From assembly GCA_041916675.1 (NCBI GenBank), contig JAYRZB010000002.1, forward strand, positions 364,950 through 428,949: DNA of 64,000 nt. Reading direction: 5' to 3'. The notes beneath the pieces are model-generated. The model ran no database searches and had not been told where the DNA came from. It worked only from the letters and a program-made list of their open reading frames with translations. This DNA is from JAYRZB01 sp041916675. Lineage in GTDB: Bacteria; Pseudomonadota; Alphaproteobacteria; Rhizobiales; Devosiaceae. The translations under genes were made by a program, and so were the position numbers. Numbering within the stretch: position 1 is the first letter of the stretch; each line of letters begins with the position of its first letter. Shown piece by piece: positions 8,986 to 17,646 of this stretch.

Positions 8986-10215
8986 TCAGTAGCCCAGGCC
9001 GAGATGTTTGGAGACGCTTTCCACGTCCTTGTCGCCGCGGCCCGAAAGGCACAGCACGATCGTCTGATCCTTGCCCATGGTCGGGGCCAGTTTCATCACC
9101 TGAGCCAGCCCATGGGCGCTTTCAAGCGCCGGAATGATGCCTTCGGTGCGCGTGCACAGCTGGAAGGCTTCGAGGGCCTCATCATCGGTGATCGGCACAT
9201 AGGTCACACGCTTGGTATCGTGCAGATAGGCGTGTTCGGGGCCAACGCCGGGGTAGTCGAGCCCGGCCGAAATCGAGTGGCCCTCGAGAATCTGCCCGTT
9301 GGCATCCTGCAACAGGTAGGTGCGGTTGCCATGCAAGACGCCGGGACGACCGCCGGTCATCGAGGCAGCGTGCCCGTTCTCGACCGTAATGCCATGTCCA
9401 CCGGCCTCGGCGCCGTAGATCTTGACCGACGCGTCATCGAGGAAGGGGTGGAAAAAGCCGATGGCGTTCGATCCGCCGCCCACGCAGGCCACCAGCGCGT
9501 CGGGCAGGCGACCCTCGGTCTCAAGCATTTGCGCCCGCAATTCGGTGCCGATCACCGATTGCAGGTCGCGGACGATCTCGGGGTAGGGATGTGGGCCTGC
9601 GGCGGTGCCGATCAGGTAATAGGTCGATTCCACATTGGTCACCCAGTCGCGCAGCGCCTCGTTCATGGCGTCCTTGAGCGTACCGGCCCCGGCGGTCACC
9701 GGGCGCACTTCGGCGCCCAGAAGCTTCATGCGGAACACATTGGGCGATTGCCGCGCCACATCGGTTGCCCCCATGAAAATCGTGCAGGGCAGGTCGAACT
9801 TGGCGCAGACCGTGGCGGTCGCCACCCCATGCTGCCCGGCGCCGGTTTCGGCGATGATCCGTGTCTTGCCCATGCGCTTGGCCAAAAGGATCTGGCCGAG
9901 GCAATTGTTGATCTTGTGGCTGCCGGTGTGGTTGAGCTCTTCGCGCTTGAAATAGATTTTGGCGCCACCGAGCTTCTTGGTCAGCCGCTCGGCGAAGTAG
10001 AGCGGGCTCGGGCGCCCGGTATAATGTTTGGCCAGGTCCGTCAGTTCGGCGGCAAAGGCCGGATCGGCCTGGGCGGCGCGATAGGCTTTTTCGAGATCAA
10101 GGATCAGCGGCATCAGCGTTTCGGCAACGAACCGCCCGCCGAACATGCCGAAGCGTCCTTGCTCATCCGGGCCCTGGCGCAGGCTGTTGGCCGTGTTCAC
10201 TGTGATCTCGTTCAT
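8986..10215 (-). CDS. trpB: Tryptophan synthase beta subunit TrpB
   Basis: This 409-aa PLP enzyme condenses indole with serine to give tryptophan. The PLP lysine is Lys101 in the signature HTGSHKIN, the phosphate-binding loop is CVGGGSNAIG, and the substrate loop is AETGAGQHG. I took the ATG at 10215 (MNEITVNT). A TTG at 10224 would overlap the trpF stop by 4 nt and add only MSK, so it cannot be excluded. The gene is coupled to trpF upstream and trpA downstream. Confidence 0.96.
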   Translation of the reverse strand: MNEITVNTANSLRQGPDEQGRFGMFGGRFVAETLMPLILDLEKAYRAAQADPAFAAELTDLAKHYTGRPSPLYFAERLTKKLGGAKIYFKREELNHTGSHKINNCLGQILLAKRMGKTRIIAETGAGQHGVATATVCAKFDLPCTIFMGATDVARQSPNVFRMKLLGAEVRPVTAGAGTLKDAMNEALRDWVTNVESTYYLIGTAAGPHPYPEIVRDLQSVIGTELRAQMLETEGRLPDALVACVGGGSNAIGFFHPFLDDASVKIYGAEAGGHGITVENGHAASMTGGRPGVLHGNRTYLLQDANGQILEGHSISAGLDYPGVGPEHAYLHDTKRVTYVPITDDEALEAFQLCTRTEGIIPALESAHGLAQVMKLAPTMGKDQTIVLCLSGRGDKDVESVSKHLGLGY

Positions 10216-10220
10216 CTTAC

Positions 10221-10874
10221 TCAACTTGTTGCGGCGCGCCGCGCGTTTGCGATGAAGGCCTTGATCAGGCTCTTGTCCTTTTCACCCGGCGTGCGTTCAA
10301 CGCCAGACGAGACATCCAGCCCCAGCGGCCGGATGGATTTAACGGCCTCGGCCACCGTCTCCGGCGTCAGGCCCCCGGAAAGCATGAACGGCAGGTCCGG
10401 GTCAAGCGCCTTAAGCAGCGACCAGTCGAACGCCGTTCCGAGCCCGCCGGGACGGTCGGCATGCTTGGGCGGCTTGGCATCGAGCAGCAGCCGGTCCGCG
10501 ACTTCGGCAAAGCCAGATACGCCAGCCACATCCTCGGCCGTGCCGATGGCAATGGCCTTCATGATGTTGACACCCGCTTCCTCGCGGATGGCTTCCACCC
10601 GGTGCGGCGTTTCCGGGCCATGCAGCTGTATCCAGTCCGGCCCGAGCGCGGCCACTTCCACCACCAGCGAATTGTCCGGGTTCACCAGCAGCACACAGGT
10701 CTCTACGCGGCCACGCGCTTCTGAGATCAGCATCTGGATGGCATCGATGTCGACATGTCGCGGCGAGCGGGGAAAATGCACGAACCCCACCATGTCGGCA
10801 CCCGCCTCGATGCTGGCTTCCAGGATCTCCGGGGTCCTGATCCCGCAGATTTTGATGATGGGTTGGTCAGCCAT
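10221..10874 (-). CDS. trpF: Phosphoribosylanthranilate isomerase TrpF
   Basis: This 217-aa TIM-barrel enzyme isomerises N-(5-phosphoribosyl)anthranilate in tryptophan biosynthesis. KICGIRTPE (catalytic Cys10) and the C-terminal phosphate-binding segments MLSGGLTPETV and GLDVSSGVE are present. It begins the trpFBA-accD-folC group. trpE, trpD and trpC are not in this window, so the pathway is split between loci, as is usual for this bacterial class. No leader-peptide attenuator was recognised before it. Confidence 0.95.
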   Translation of the reverse strand: MADQPIIKICGIRTPEILEASIEAGADMVGFVHFPRSPRHVDIDAIQMLISEARGRVETCVLLVNPDNSLVVEVAALGPDWIQLHGPETPHRVEAIREEAGVNIMKAIAIGTAEDVAGVSGFAEVADRLLLDAKPPKHADRPGGLGTAFDWSLLKALDPDLPFMLSGGLTPETVAEAVKSIRPLGLDVSSGVERTPGEKDKSLIKAFIANARRAATS

Positions 10875-10915
10875 AGTCTCAGCGTCACCTCGGTTCAGGC
10901 GCTTCCTCGCCCGGG

Positions 10916-11278
10916 TCAGCGGTCCAGAAGATCATCGACTTCGAGCAGCGCAGCCGGGTCTTTGGCCGTGCCCGGTGTGCGCCGCAGGGTTTCGATTTCG
11001 CGGGTCAGGTGCTCGGCTTCCCGGCGCCAGTGTCGGCGTTCCTGCCGGGTACGGCCCTGGGCGAACCAGGCGGCCACGCCGCCGAGCAGCACCCCGATCA
11101 GCAGGACGATGAAAATCACCAGAAACAGCGGCACGCCAAAGCCGGGCGCGCTGAGCGCGTCGGGCGGGATCAGCGGATTGAAATTGACCACCACCAACTG
11201 CCGGTTGGCCAGCGCAAATACGATCAGGGCCGCGCATAGCGGCACCAGAACGAACCACCCCACAATGCGCTGGACCAT
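10916..11278 (-). CDS. LapA-domain (DUF1049) small membrane protein
   Basis: This 120-aa protein has two predicted membrane segments (about residues 5-23 and 48-70). The conserved NRQLVVVNFNPL stretch lies between them, and a charged, probably coiled-coil tail follows (QERRHWRREAEHLTREIETL). This is the LapA/DUF1049 layout; E. coli LapA acts in lipopolysaccharide assembly control, but function here is inferred only from family. It lies between ihfB (28 bp upstream) and trpF, an association seen in many alphaproteobacteria. Confidence 0.85.
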   Translation of the reverse strand: MVQRIVGWFVLVPLCAALIVFALANRQLVVVNFNPLIPPDALSAPGFGVPLFLVIFIVLLIGVLLGGVAAWFAQGRTRQERRHWRREAEHLTREIETLRRTPGTAKDPAALLEVDDLLDR

Positions 11279-11306
11279 GGATACCTATCCGGCAGAAGCC
11301 AACCGT

Positions 11307-11585
11307 CTAGCGGTTGAGCCGCTCGCGGATCTCCTTGCCGGCCTTGAACTGGGGAACATATTTCTCGCCCACGTCCACCTGCTCCCCGGTGCGCGGATTG
11401 CGCCCCACCCGGGCCGGGCGGTTTTTGACCGAGAAGGCACCAAAGCCGCGCAGTTCCACGCGGTCGCCATTGGCCATGGCATCCCCGACCTGGTCGAGGA
11501 TGGCATTGACGATGTTCTCGATATCACGCTGGAACAGGTGCGGATTCTCATCCGCCAGTTTCTGCACGAGTTCAGACTTGATCAT
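11307..11585 (-). CDS. ihfB: Integration host factor beta subunit IhfB
   Basis: This 92-aa DNA-bending protein of the HU/IHF family acts as the beta partner of IhfA. The start MIKSELVQKLA, the beta-arm with the family signature GFGAFSVKNRPARVGRNP, and the arm-tip region NPRTGEQVDV are all present. I chose the ATG at 11585; the longer upstream frame lies inside sppA. It sits 49 bp downstream of sppA, and lapA-like follows. Confidence 0.93.
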   Translation of the reverse strand: MIKSELVQKLADENPHLFQRDIENIVNAILDQVGDAMANGDRVELRGFGAFSVKNRPARVGRNPRTGEQVDVGEKYVPQFKAGKEIRERLNR

Positions 11586-11634
11586 CAGTGCGCCCCCGAG
11601 GCTGAAAACCGCATGCGAGGCTCGCATGCGGGCG

Positions 11635-12600
11635 TCACAGTGTGGCCCCAACCTGCCAAAGCGAAACCAGCCCGTCAAGCATGATGGGCCCTTCGACCGG
11701 CAGGCCGAGCAAGGCGCGGGCCTGCGAGCCGAAGATCTGCCCCAGCCAGTCAAAGCCTTGTTCGGGCACGGGATAGTGCGTCACAATCGGCAGGTCGGCG
11801 GCAATGCCCTTTTCGCTTTCGAGCCAGGCCACCGCCTCGGCCTCGCCGCCGATGGCATCGATCAGCTTGGTCTCGACGCCCTGCCGCCCGGTGATGATGC
11901 GGCCATCGGCCAGCACCAGCACCTGCGGCCGCGTCAGCCCGCGCCGCTCGGCGACGATATCGACGAACCAATTGTAGCTGTCCATCACAAGGGCCGTGAT
12001 GCTGGCGCGCACCTCGGGCTTGATCGGGCCGTTGATGTCGGGTTCGGCTTTCAGCGGCCCGGTGGCCACCTTGTCCATGTTGATCCCGATGGTATCCATC
12101 AGCTTGCCCGCATCGATGTGCTGGAACAACACCCCGATCGACCCCACGATCGAAAGGCGCCGGGCAAAGATGTGGTCTGTGCCGATGGCGGTCATATAGG
12201 CGGCCGACGCACCCAGTTCCTTGATCACCGCGACGACCGGTTTCTTTGCCCGCAGCACCGCCAGGGCTTCATAAAGCTCCTCGCCACCCGCCGTGGTACC
12301 GCCGGGCGAATTGATCGAGATGATCACCGCCTTGATGCTCTCGTCGTCTGCCACGCGCTCGAGGGCGGCAAGCCGTGCCGCATCGCTTGCTATCGTGCCA
12401 TTGATCTCGATGCGCGCAATCTGGGCCTGCCTCACGCCCTGCTCAAGCCCGAACCGGCCCGCCAGCGCCACAACGGCCGCGATCAGGGCCATCACCGCCA
12501 CAACCCGCCAGCGACGGCGCGATCTGCGCAGACCTGCGGCCACTGGCACGGCATGGGCGTTGAGCGCGGATGTCTGGTGTTCGGGGGTGTCGGTTGCCAT
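11635..12600 (-). CDS. sppA: Signal peptide peptidase SppA (S49 family)
   Basis: This 321-aa inner-membrane serine protease degrades cleaved signal peptides. An N-terminal membrane anchor (residues 31-50, after an arginine cluster) is followed by one S49 domain, so this is the short bacterial form. The candidate Ser132 nucleophile (GASAAYMTA) and Lys184 general base (ATGPLKAEP) are 52 residues apart, the spacing of the Ser/Lys dyad in short SppA. The substrate-strand motif ISINSPGGTTAGGEELY is intact. Start ATG at 12600 is preferred over a GTG 9 nt upstream because of the AAAGG upstream. Confidence 0.93.
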   Translation of the reverse strand: MATDTPEHQTSALNAHAVPVAAGLRRSRRRWRVVAVMALIAAVVALAGRFGLEQGVRQAQIARIEINGTIASDAARLAALERVADDESIKAVIISINSPGGTTAGGEELYEALAVLRAKKPVVAVIKELGASAAYMTAIGTDHIFARRLSIVGSIGVLFQHIDAGKLMDTIGINMDKVATGPLKAEPDINGPIKPEVRASITALVMDSYNWFVDIVAERRGLTRPQVLVLADGRIITGRQGVETKLIDAIGGEAEAVAWLESEKGIAADLPIVTHYPVPEQGFDWLGQIFGSQARALLGLPVEGPIMLDGLVSLWQVGATL

Positions 12601-12671
12601 AGCTTTCACCTTTGCGTCGCATCGGGCTTACGCGGCGGTGGCGGCAAATGCAAGGCGGGGCCGCTCGGGCC

Positions 12672-13187
12672 TTAAGTCAGGCTTGATAAAGGCTTGAGCA
12701 TCATTTTCGCCTCCGGTTCATAGCTCATCAGCTTATCGGCAAGCCCCGATATCTCTTCCACGGCAAAGCCCTGTCTTTCCCAGAATCCCTGCGAACCATT
12801 CACCGCCACAAGGCTCATGCTGGCAAATCCGGCCGCTCGGGCATGCCGGGTCAAATGCGCAACGATCTGCGCCGCCGCCCCGCTGCCACGGGCCGCAGGC
12901 AACAGCGCCAGATCGTGGATATAATAGGTGTCGGCATTCTCAGGTATGGCACCGAGCAGGGCATTGAGCGCGGGCAGCATGCCCCGGCGCCAGGGATGGC
13001 TCAGGATATAGCCGCAGGCATTGCCGTCGATCTCAAGCAGCAACGTGCCCGCCGGATAAAGCTGCTGCCTTTCGGCAAATACCACGCGCTCTTCGAAGAA
13101 CCTGGGATGCACCACGGCGGCGATTGCCTCGACACGGTCGATCTCGGTCGCCGCTAGCGGGCGCCAGTGTGGAGCGGGTTTCTGCAT
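12672..13187 (-). CDS. GNAT family N-acetyltransferase
   Basis: This 171-aa acetyl-CoA-dependent acetyltransferase has unknown substrate. The central strand DTYYIHDLALLP is followed by the acetyl-CoA pyrophosphate loop AARGSGAAAQIVAHLTRHAR and the C-terminal motif GSQGFWERQGFAVEE. Taken together, these are a clear Gcn5-related fold. The gene lies on the same strand between rpsA (with its terminator) and sppA, so it is probably expressed from its own promoter, perhaps with sppA. Confidence 0.85.
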   Translation of the reverse strand: MQKPAPHWRPLAATEIDRVEAIAAVVHPRFFEERVVFAERQQLYPAGTLLLEIDGNACGYILSHPWRRGMLPALNALLGAIPENADTYYIHDLALLPAARGSGAAAQIVAHLTRHARAAGFASMSLVAVNGSQGFWERQGFAVEEISGLADKLMSYEPEAKMMLKPLSSLT

Positions 13188-13212
13188 CGGTATCGGTTGT
13201 CTGTCGGGGCAT

Positions 13213-13241
13213 GAAAAAGCCCGCGCCCCTTGGGGCGCGGG
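13213..13241 (-). terminator. Intrinsic terminator of rpsA
   Basis: On the minus strand, 26 bp past the rpsA stop, two 10-base GC-only arms (13220-13229 and 13232-13241) form a perfect hairpin. They are followed by a G and a run of five T on the transcript. This is a textbook Rho-independent terminator and separates rpsA from the GNAT-sppA group. Confidence 0.9.
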
Positions 13242-13267
13242 CCGATGGTCTGGCAGCAGGCTAAGGC

Positions 13268-14959
13268 CTAGTTGTCGTCGCGGTTCTTGAGCGCTGCGCC
13301 CAGGATATCGCCGAGCGATGCACCCGAGTCCGAAGACCCGTACTGTGCCACGGCTTCCTTCTCTTCGGCGATTTCGAGCGCCTTGATCGAGAGCGAAACA
13401 CGGCCGGTCTTGCGGTCGAACTGGATGACGCGGGCGTCAACCTTGTCGCCCTTGGCGAAGCGTTCCGGACGCTGGTCGTTGCGGTCACGCGACAGATCGG
13501 CGCGGCGGATAAAGGCCGACAGATCGGTATCGGCGATCTTGACCTCGATGCCACCTTCGTTGACTTCGGTCACGGTACCGGTGACCACAGCACCCTTGCG
13601 GATGGTGTCGCCGGCAGCTTCAACCGGGTCGGAGCCAAGCTGCTTGATGCCCAGCGAGATGCGTTCCTTTTCGACATCGACGTCGAGAACCTTGGCCGAA
13701 ACCATGTCGCCACGGTTGTAGGCATCAAGGGCTTCTTCACCCGACTTGTTCCAGTCGAGATCGCTGAGGTGCACCATGCCGTCCACATCGCCGTCCAGGC
13801 CAATGAACAGGCCGAATTCGGTCTTGTTCTTGACTTCGCCCTCGATGGTGGAACCGATCGGGAACTTCTCGGCAAAGCTTTCCCACGGGTTCTGCAGGGT
13901 CTGCTTGAGCCCGAGCGAAATGCGGCGCTTGTCCGGATCGACTTCGAGCACCATGACGTCGACTTCCTGGGAGGTCGAGACGATCTTGCCCGGGTGGACG
14001 TTCTTCTTGGTCCAGCTCATTTCCGAGACGTGGATCAGGCCTTCGATGCCCGGCTCCAGTTCGACGAATGCGCCGTAGTCGGTGATGTTGGTCACCCGGC
14101 CGGTGAAGCGTGCGCTCACCGGATACTTGGCGGCAATGCCATCCCAGGGATCGGCCTGCAGCTGCTTCATGCCCAGCGAGATGCGGTGGCTCTCGTGGTT
14201 GATGCGCACGATCTGGACCTTGATGGTCTCGCCGATCGAGAGCACTTCGGTCGGGTGATTGACCCGGCGCCATGCAATGTCGGTAACGTGCAGCAGGCCA
14301 TCGATACCGCCGAGATCAACGAACGCACCATAGTCGGTAATGTTCTTGACCACGCCGTCGACAACCTGGCCTTCTTCGAGCTGCTGGACGATTTCCGAGC
14401 GCTGTTCGGCACGGCTTTCTTCCAGGATTGCGCGGCGCGACACCACGATATTGCCGCGGCGCTTGTCCATCTTCAGGATCTGGAACGGCTGCGGCACGTT
14501 CATAAGCGGAGCAATGTCGCGGATCGGGCGGATATCGACCTGCGAACGCGGCAGGAAGGCCACGGCACCTTCGAGGTCGACGGTGAAACCGCCCTTGACC
14601 TGGTTGAAGATGACGCCTTCGACGCGCTCGTTCTTGGTGTACATTTCTTCGAGCTTGACCCAGCTCTCTTCACGGCGGGCCTTTTCGCGGCTCAGCACGG
14701 CTTCGCCGAGCGAGTTCTCCACGCGGTCCACATAGACCTCGACGACCGAGCCCACCTTGATGGTGCCGTCACGGCCGGCGGCGCCGAATTCCTTGAGTGC
14801 AATGCGGCCTTCAGTCTTGAGGCCCACATCGATGATCGCCAGATCCTTCTCGATCGCGACCACGGTACCCTTGACGACGGCGCCCTCGAGCGGCTCGTTG
14901 TCGATGAAGCTATCCATCAGGAGGGCTTCGAAATCTTCCTTCATAGCTTGGACTGCCAT
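13268..14959 (-). CDS. rpsA: 30S ribosomal protein S1
   Basis: This 563-aa mRNA-binding ribosomal protein is built of six S1 (OB-fold) repeats. Repeats 3-6 are easily seen as iterations of ITDYGAFVDL / GLLHVTDIAW and similar cores. The start ATG at 14959 (MAVQAMKEDF) has GGAGA upstream. A longer frame to 15016 begins before this ribosome site and is rejected. The order cmk then rpsA is conserved. The 200-bp gap to cmk holds the leader; I recognised no specific regulatory fold in it. Confidence 0.97.
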   Translation of the reverse strand: MAVQAMKEDFEALLMDSFIDNEPLEGAVVKGTVVAIEKDLAIIDVGLKTEGRIALKEFGAAGRDGTIKVGSVVEVYVDRVENSLGEAVLSREKARREESWVKLEEMYTKNERVEGVIFNQVKGGFTVDLEGAVAFLPRSQVDIRPIRDIAPLMNVPQPFQILKMDKRRGNIVVSRRAILEESRAEQRSEIVQQLEEGQVVDGVVKNITDYGAFVDLGGIDGLLHVTDIAWRRVNHPTEVLSIGETIKVQIVRINHESHRISLGMKQLQADPWDGIAAKYPVSARFTGRVTNITDYGAFVELEPGIEGLIHVSEMSWTKKNVHPGKIVSTSQEVDVMVLEVDPDKRRISLGLKQTLQNPWESFAEKFPIGSTIEGEVKNKTEFGLFIGLDGDVDGMVHLSDLDWNKSGEEALDAYNRGDMVSAKVLDVDVEKERISLGIKQLGSDPVEAAGDTIRKGAVVTGTVTEVNEGGIEVKIADTDLSAFIRRADLSRDRNDQRPERFAKGDKVDARVIQFDRKTGRVSLSIKALEIAEEKEAVAQYGSSDSGASLGDILGAALKNRDDN

Positions 14960-15159
14960 GTAGTCTCCAATGTGCGACCGGTGGTTGGTTGGCTTTGATC
15001 CGACATCAACGGACAAAACGCCCGGCCATCGGCAGAGCCAGATGACCCGGTGCGCGGGCGCGTGTCCCAGAGATGTCTACTGCTTGTTGTCCCGTGGCCA
15101 TCGCCCCCCTTGGGGCAGAACTGGCGGTGTCCTGTGCCGCAAGGATTTGATTTGGGCTT

Positions 15160-15795
15160 TCACCCTTCCTTGCGCGCCATGACCTCGTCGACAATTGCGA
15201 CGGCCGCGCGGAGTGCGGCTTCTATATCCAATCGCGTTGTATCGAGCAAGTGTGCGTCTTGCGCCTTGTAAAAACCGCCATTGGGGTTGGCCGCGTCGCG
15301 GGCGTCGCGTTCCTCGATCTGGTGATAGAGCGCATAGCGATCCACCACCTGCCCGCGCAATTCCAGTTGCCGGGCCCGCCGCTCCATGCGCGCCTTGCTG
15401 TCGGCGGCAATGAACAGTTTTACATCGGCATCGGGGGCGATGTTGGTGCCAATGTCGCGCCCATCGAGCACGGCGCCACCCGGCTGGGTGGCAAAGTCGC
15501 GCTGATACTGGAAAAGGGCCTGGCGCACCTGGGGGATGGTAGCCACCTTGCTGGCCAGCGTGCCCACCTCGGCGGAACTGAGTACCAGCGGGTCCTGCCC
15601 GGCCATGTTCAGCGAACGCGCTGCCGCGATGGCGGCTTCGGTAAATCCGTCCCGGCCCTCGAGCGCTGCCACCTTAAGGCCCACCGCACGATAGAGAAGG
15701 CCGGTATCGAGGTGTGGCAGTCCATAGTGACGGGCTAGGCCCGAGGCCAGCGTTCCCTTGCCCGATGCGGCCGGGCCATCAACGGCAATGATCAT
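15160..15795 (-). CDS. cmk: Cytidylate kinase
   Basis: This 211-aa kinase phosphorylates CMP and dCMP. The P-loop GPAASGKGT (residues 7-15), the NMP-binding segment HLDTGLLYRAVGL and the LID-type DGRDIGTNIAP are present. The start ATG at 15795 has GGAGCG six bases upstream. The gene precedes rpsA. In many Hyphomicrobiales aroA lies just upstream of cmk, between it and the FYDLN-protein gene; here that space holds only a 203-bp intergenic region. Confidence 0.95.
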   Translation of the reverse strand: MIIAVDGPAASGKGTLASGLARHYGLPHLDTGLLYRAVGLKVAALEGRDGFTEAAIAAARSLNMAGQDPLVLSSAEVGTLASKVATIPQVRQALFQYQRDFATQPGGAVLDGRDIGTNIAPDADVKLFIAADSKARMERRARQLELRGQVVDRYALYHQIEERDARDAANPNGGFYKAQDAHLLDTTRLDIEAALRAAVAIVDEVMARKEG

Positions 15796-15935
15796 GTAAC
15801 GCTCCGCCTGCAAAGCTTTGACCCGCCCGCATCACCGGGCGTCGGCGAGCCCTTAGCATGCGCCCCGGCGCGCTTCCACTCTTGCCCGCACCCTCTGGCG
15901 GAGAGCGTGCCGGGCAGGGGCCGCATATTTTGGGT

Positions 15936-15962
15936 TTGACAGGCGGTTTTTTTAGCCATAAC
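15936..15962 (+). promoter_or_regulatory. Possible sigma70-type promoter for the FYDLN acidic protein gene
   Basis: A perfect TTGACA (15936-15941) is followed after 15 bp by CATAAC (15957-15962), four of six matches to TATAAT. It ends 36 bp before the start codon at 15999. The spacer is shorter than ideal, so this is a weak prediction. Confidence 0.35.
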
Positions 15963-15998
15963 GGGACGCCTTGCACCCAATAATGGCGAGGTTGACCA

Positions 15999-16397
15999 GT
16001 GGCCAGTTCTGAACGCGGCACCAAGCGCGAGTGTCCCGAAACCGGACGCAAATTCTACGATCTGAACCGCGATCCGATTGTGTCGCCTTATACCGGCAAG
16101 TCCTACCCGCGCTCGTATTTTGAGACCGTCCTGCGGTCCAAGGCCGTGGCCGAACGTGCGACGGAAGAAGACGAGGAAGATGAGATCGAGGTCGAAGAAG
16201 TGGTGGATGCCGCCGCTCCCGAGATCGTCTCGCTCGAAGAAGTCGACGCCGAAGAAGGTGCCGAAGACGATATCCCCGAGGTCGAGGACGTCGAGGATGT
16301 TGAAGATATCGGCGAGGATGATGCCGACGTGTTCCTCGAAGAGGAAGACGAAGACGAAGACCTCGATTTCGACGTCAGCACCAGCGACGATCGATAA
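15999..16397 (+). CDS. TIGR02300 / FYDLN acid domain protein
   Basis: This 132-aa protein has a conserved N-terminal module containing RECPETGRKFYDLNRDP and SPYTGKSYPRSYFE. An extremely acidic C-terminal half (about residues 56-132, mostly Asp/Glu) follows. This matches the alphaproteobacterial FYDLN-acid family, whose function is unknown. The start is a GTG at 15999 with GGCGAGG upstream, and no ATG fits the conserved N-terminus. It diverges from cmk and is followed by tRNA-Ala. Confidence 0.9.
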   Translation: MASSERGTKRECPETGRKFYDLNRDPIVSPYTGKSYPRSYFETVLRSKAVAERATEEDEEDEIEVEEVVDAAAPEIVSLEEVDAEEGAEDDIPEVEDVEDVEDIGEDDADVFLEEEDEDEDLDFDVSTSDDR

Positions 16398-16550
16398 ACG
16401 CGATCAAACCCGAAATTGGCTCTTGCATCTGGTCGAGAGCCTCTCTAAAGGTTGCGCCGCGCTTCGACGGAACAGTTTCCGCCGCAGCGCAATCCCAAGG
16501 CAGAAGCTTAAATTTCTGCAACTTGATGTGCGGGTCCTTCCCGCTCTGAT

Positions 16551-16626
<76 letters not shown>

Positions 16627-16695
16627 AAACTCTTCTTCTAATCGTCACCGCGCCGCCAGCCCTCAGGGCTGGCGCGCTGTGACGCTTTACGCCCT

Positions 16696-17586
16696 TCAGC
16701 CCAGGTTCGCCCTGAAGCGCAGCAAGGCATCGATTCTGGCCTCTGCACTGTCGCGCCCCTGCTGCGATGTCTGGTGCGGCAGCCCGGCCAGTATCTGGTT
16801 GATCGCCTGCCGGGCCAGTTCGGCATAGTCGAGGTCCTGTGCCTTGCCGCCGGACGGGTCCTGCGCCGCCGTCGGTTCGATCGGAATTCCACCATTGGCC
16901 GTCGACCACAAATGCATCTGCAGCATTGCCCGATCCGGACCACGCATCCCCGCAGTTGCATTCTCAAATGCGCTCCGCACGGCCTCAGGTGCGTCTCCAG
17001 GCGGGAACTGGATGGTTGCGGACATGCCAACCATGGTGAACCCGTCGCCATTCGCATCGGTGCCATAACCGGGCACCTGCAACAGGTTGGCGGCGCCTTC
17101 CTCGGTGAGGCTGGCCACCTCGATGGGCTCGCCCAGGCCGTGAACCTCCTGAAGGATTGAGCGCTCGGCAGGACTGAGGCTCGAAAGGAAGGTCTTTGCA
17201 TCGCCACCCGCAGCGGCGGCTCGATCCGCGATGTCCAAAAACTGTGCCCGGTTCCGATCGAGCCGGGCAATCACCTCGGCGGAGGCGCCGCCTTCAAGCA
17301 GGCGGTTGCGTTGCGCATCATAAGCCTTGCCACGGGCGCCGTCGGTGGTGCCATCAAGCATGGCTGCGGTGGCCGATGGCTCTTCGGCCTGCGCGATCAT
17401 CTGGGCGATCGATGAAGACTGACGCGCCGCCGGCAGACCGGCAGGAACGTCCGGCAGACCGGCAAAATTTGCCTTGGAGACGAACTTGAGTTCGTTTGTG
17501 AGATCGAGCCTGAGTGTCCGGGCGTTCGTTAATTGACGCAGTTCGGGGGTAAGATTGTTGGGGCGGGGTGGTGAAATGGTTGTCAT
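16696..17586 (-). CDS. Hypothetical protein, 296 aa
   Basis: I do not recognise this protein. It has no signal peptide or membrane segment, is alanine-rich and mostly helical in appearance. The middle carries TDANGDGFT, resembling a single EF-hand-like DxNxDG calcium loop. A conserved-looking C-terminal helix is LDYAELARQAINQILAGL. Codon use is like its neighbours, so it is a genuine resident gene. It stands alone on the minus strand between tRNA-Ala and pcaQ, with short gaps on both sides (69 and 60 bp). Confidence 0.7.
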   Translation of the reverse strand: MTTISPPRPNNLTPELRQLTNARTLRLDLTNELKFVSKANFAGLPDVPAGLPAARQSSSIAQMIAQAEEPSATAAMLDGTTDGARGKAYDAQRNRLLEGGASAEVIARLDRNRAQFLDIADRAAAAGGDAKTFLSSLSPAERSILQEVHGLGEPIEVASLTEEGAANLLQVPGYGTDANGDGFTMVGMSATIQFPPGDAPEAVRSAFENATAGMRGPDRAMLQMHLWSTANGGIPIEPTAAQDPSGGKAQDLDYAELARQAINQILAGLPHQTSQQGRDSAEARIDALLRFRANLG

Positions 17587-17646
17587 GGCAATGCCTTAAA
17601 GCAGTAAGGTATGCTTCGGGACAAGCAAGTGCCGTGCCACGGTGCG

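Noticed and set aside
10875..10915. trp leader-peptide attenuator before trpF
   Set aside because: The short gap holds no Trp-codon-rich ORF or alternative hairpins.
8974..11112. 712-codon plus-strand open frame across trpA, trpB, trpF and the lapA-like gene
   Set aside because: It is antisense to four well-identified genes and has low-complexity Gly/His/Asp composition typical of shadow frames.
13769..14998. 409-codon plus-strand open frame antisense to rpsA
   Set aside because: Shadow of the S1 repeats; its apparent repeats are the reverse reading of S1 motifs.
16103..16381. 92-codon serine-rich minus-strand frame
   Set aside because: It is the reverse of the Asp/Glu-rich tail of the FYDLN protein; serine runs arise from complementing GAA/GAC codons.
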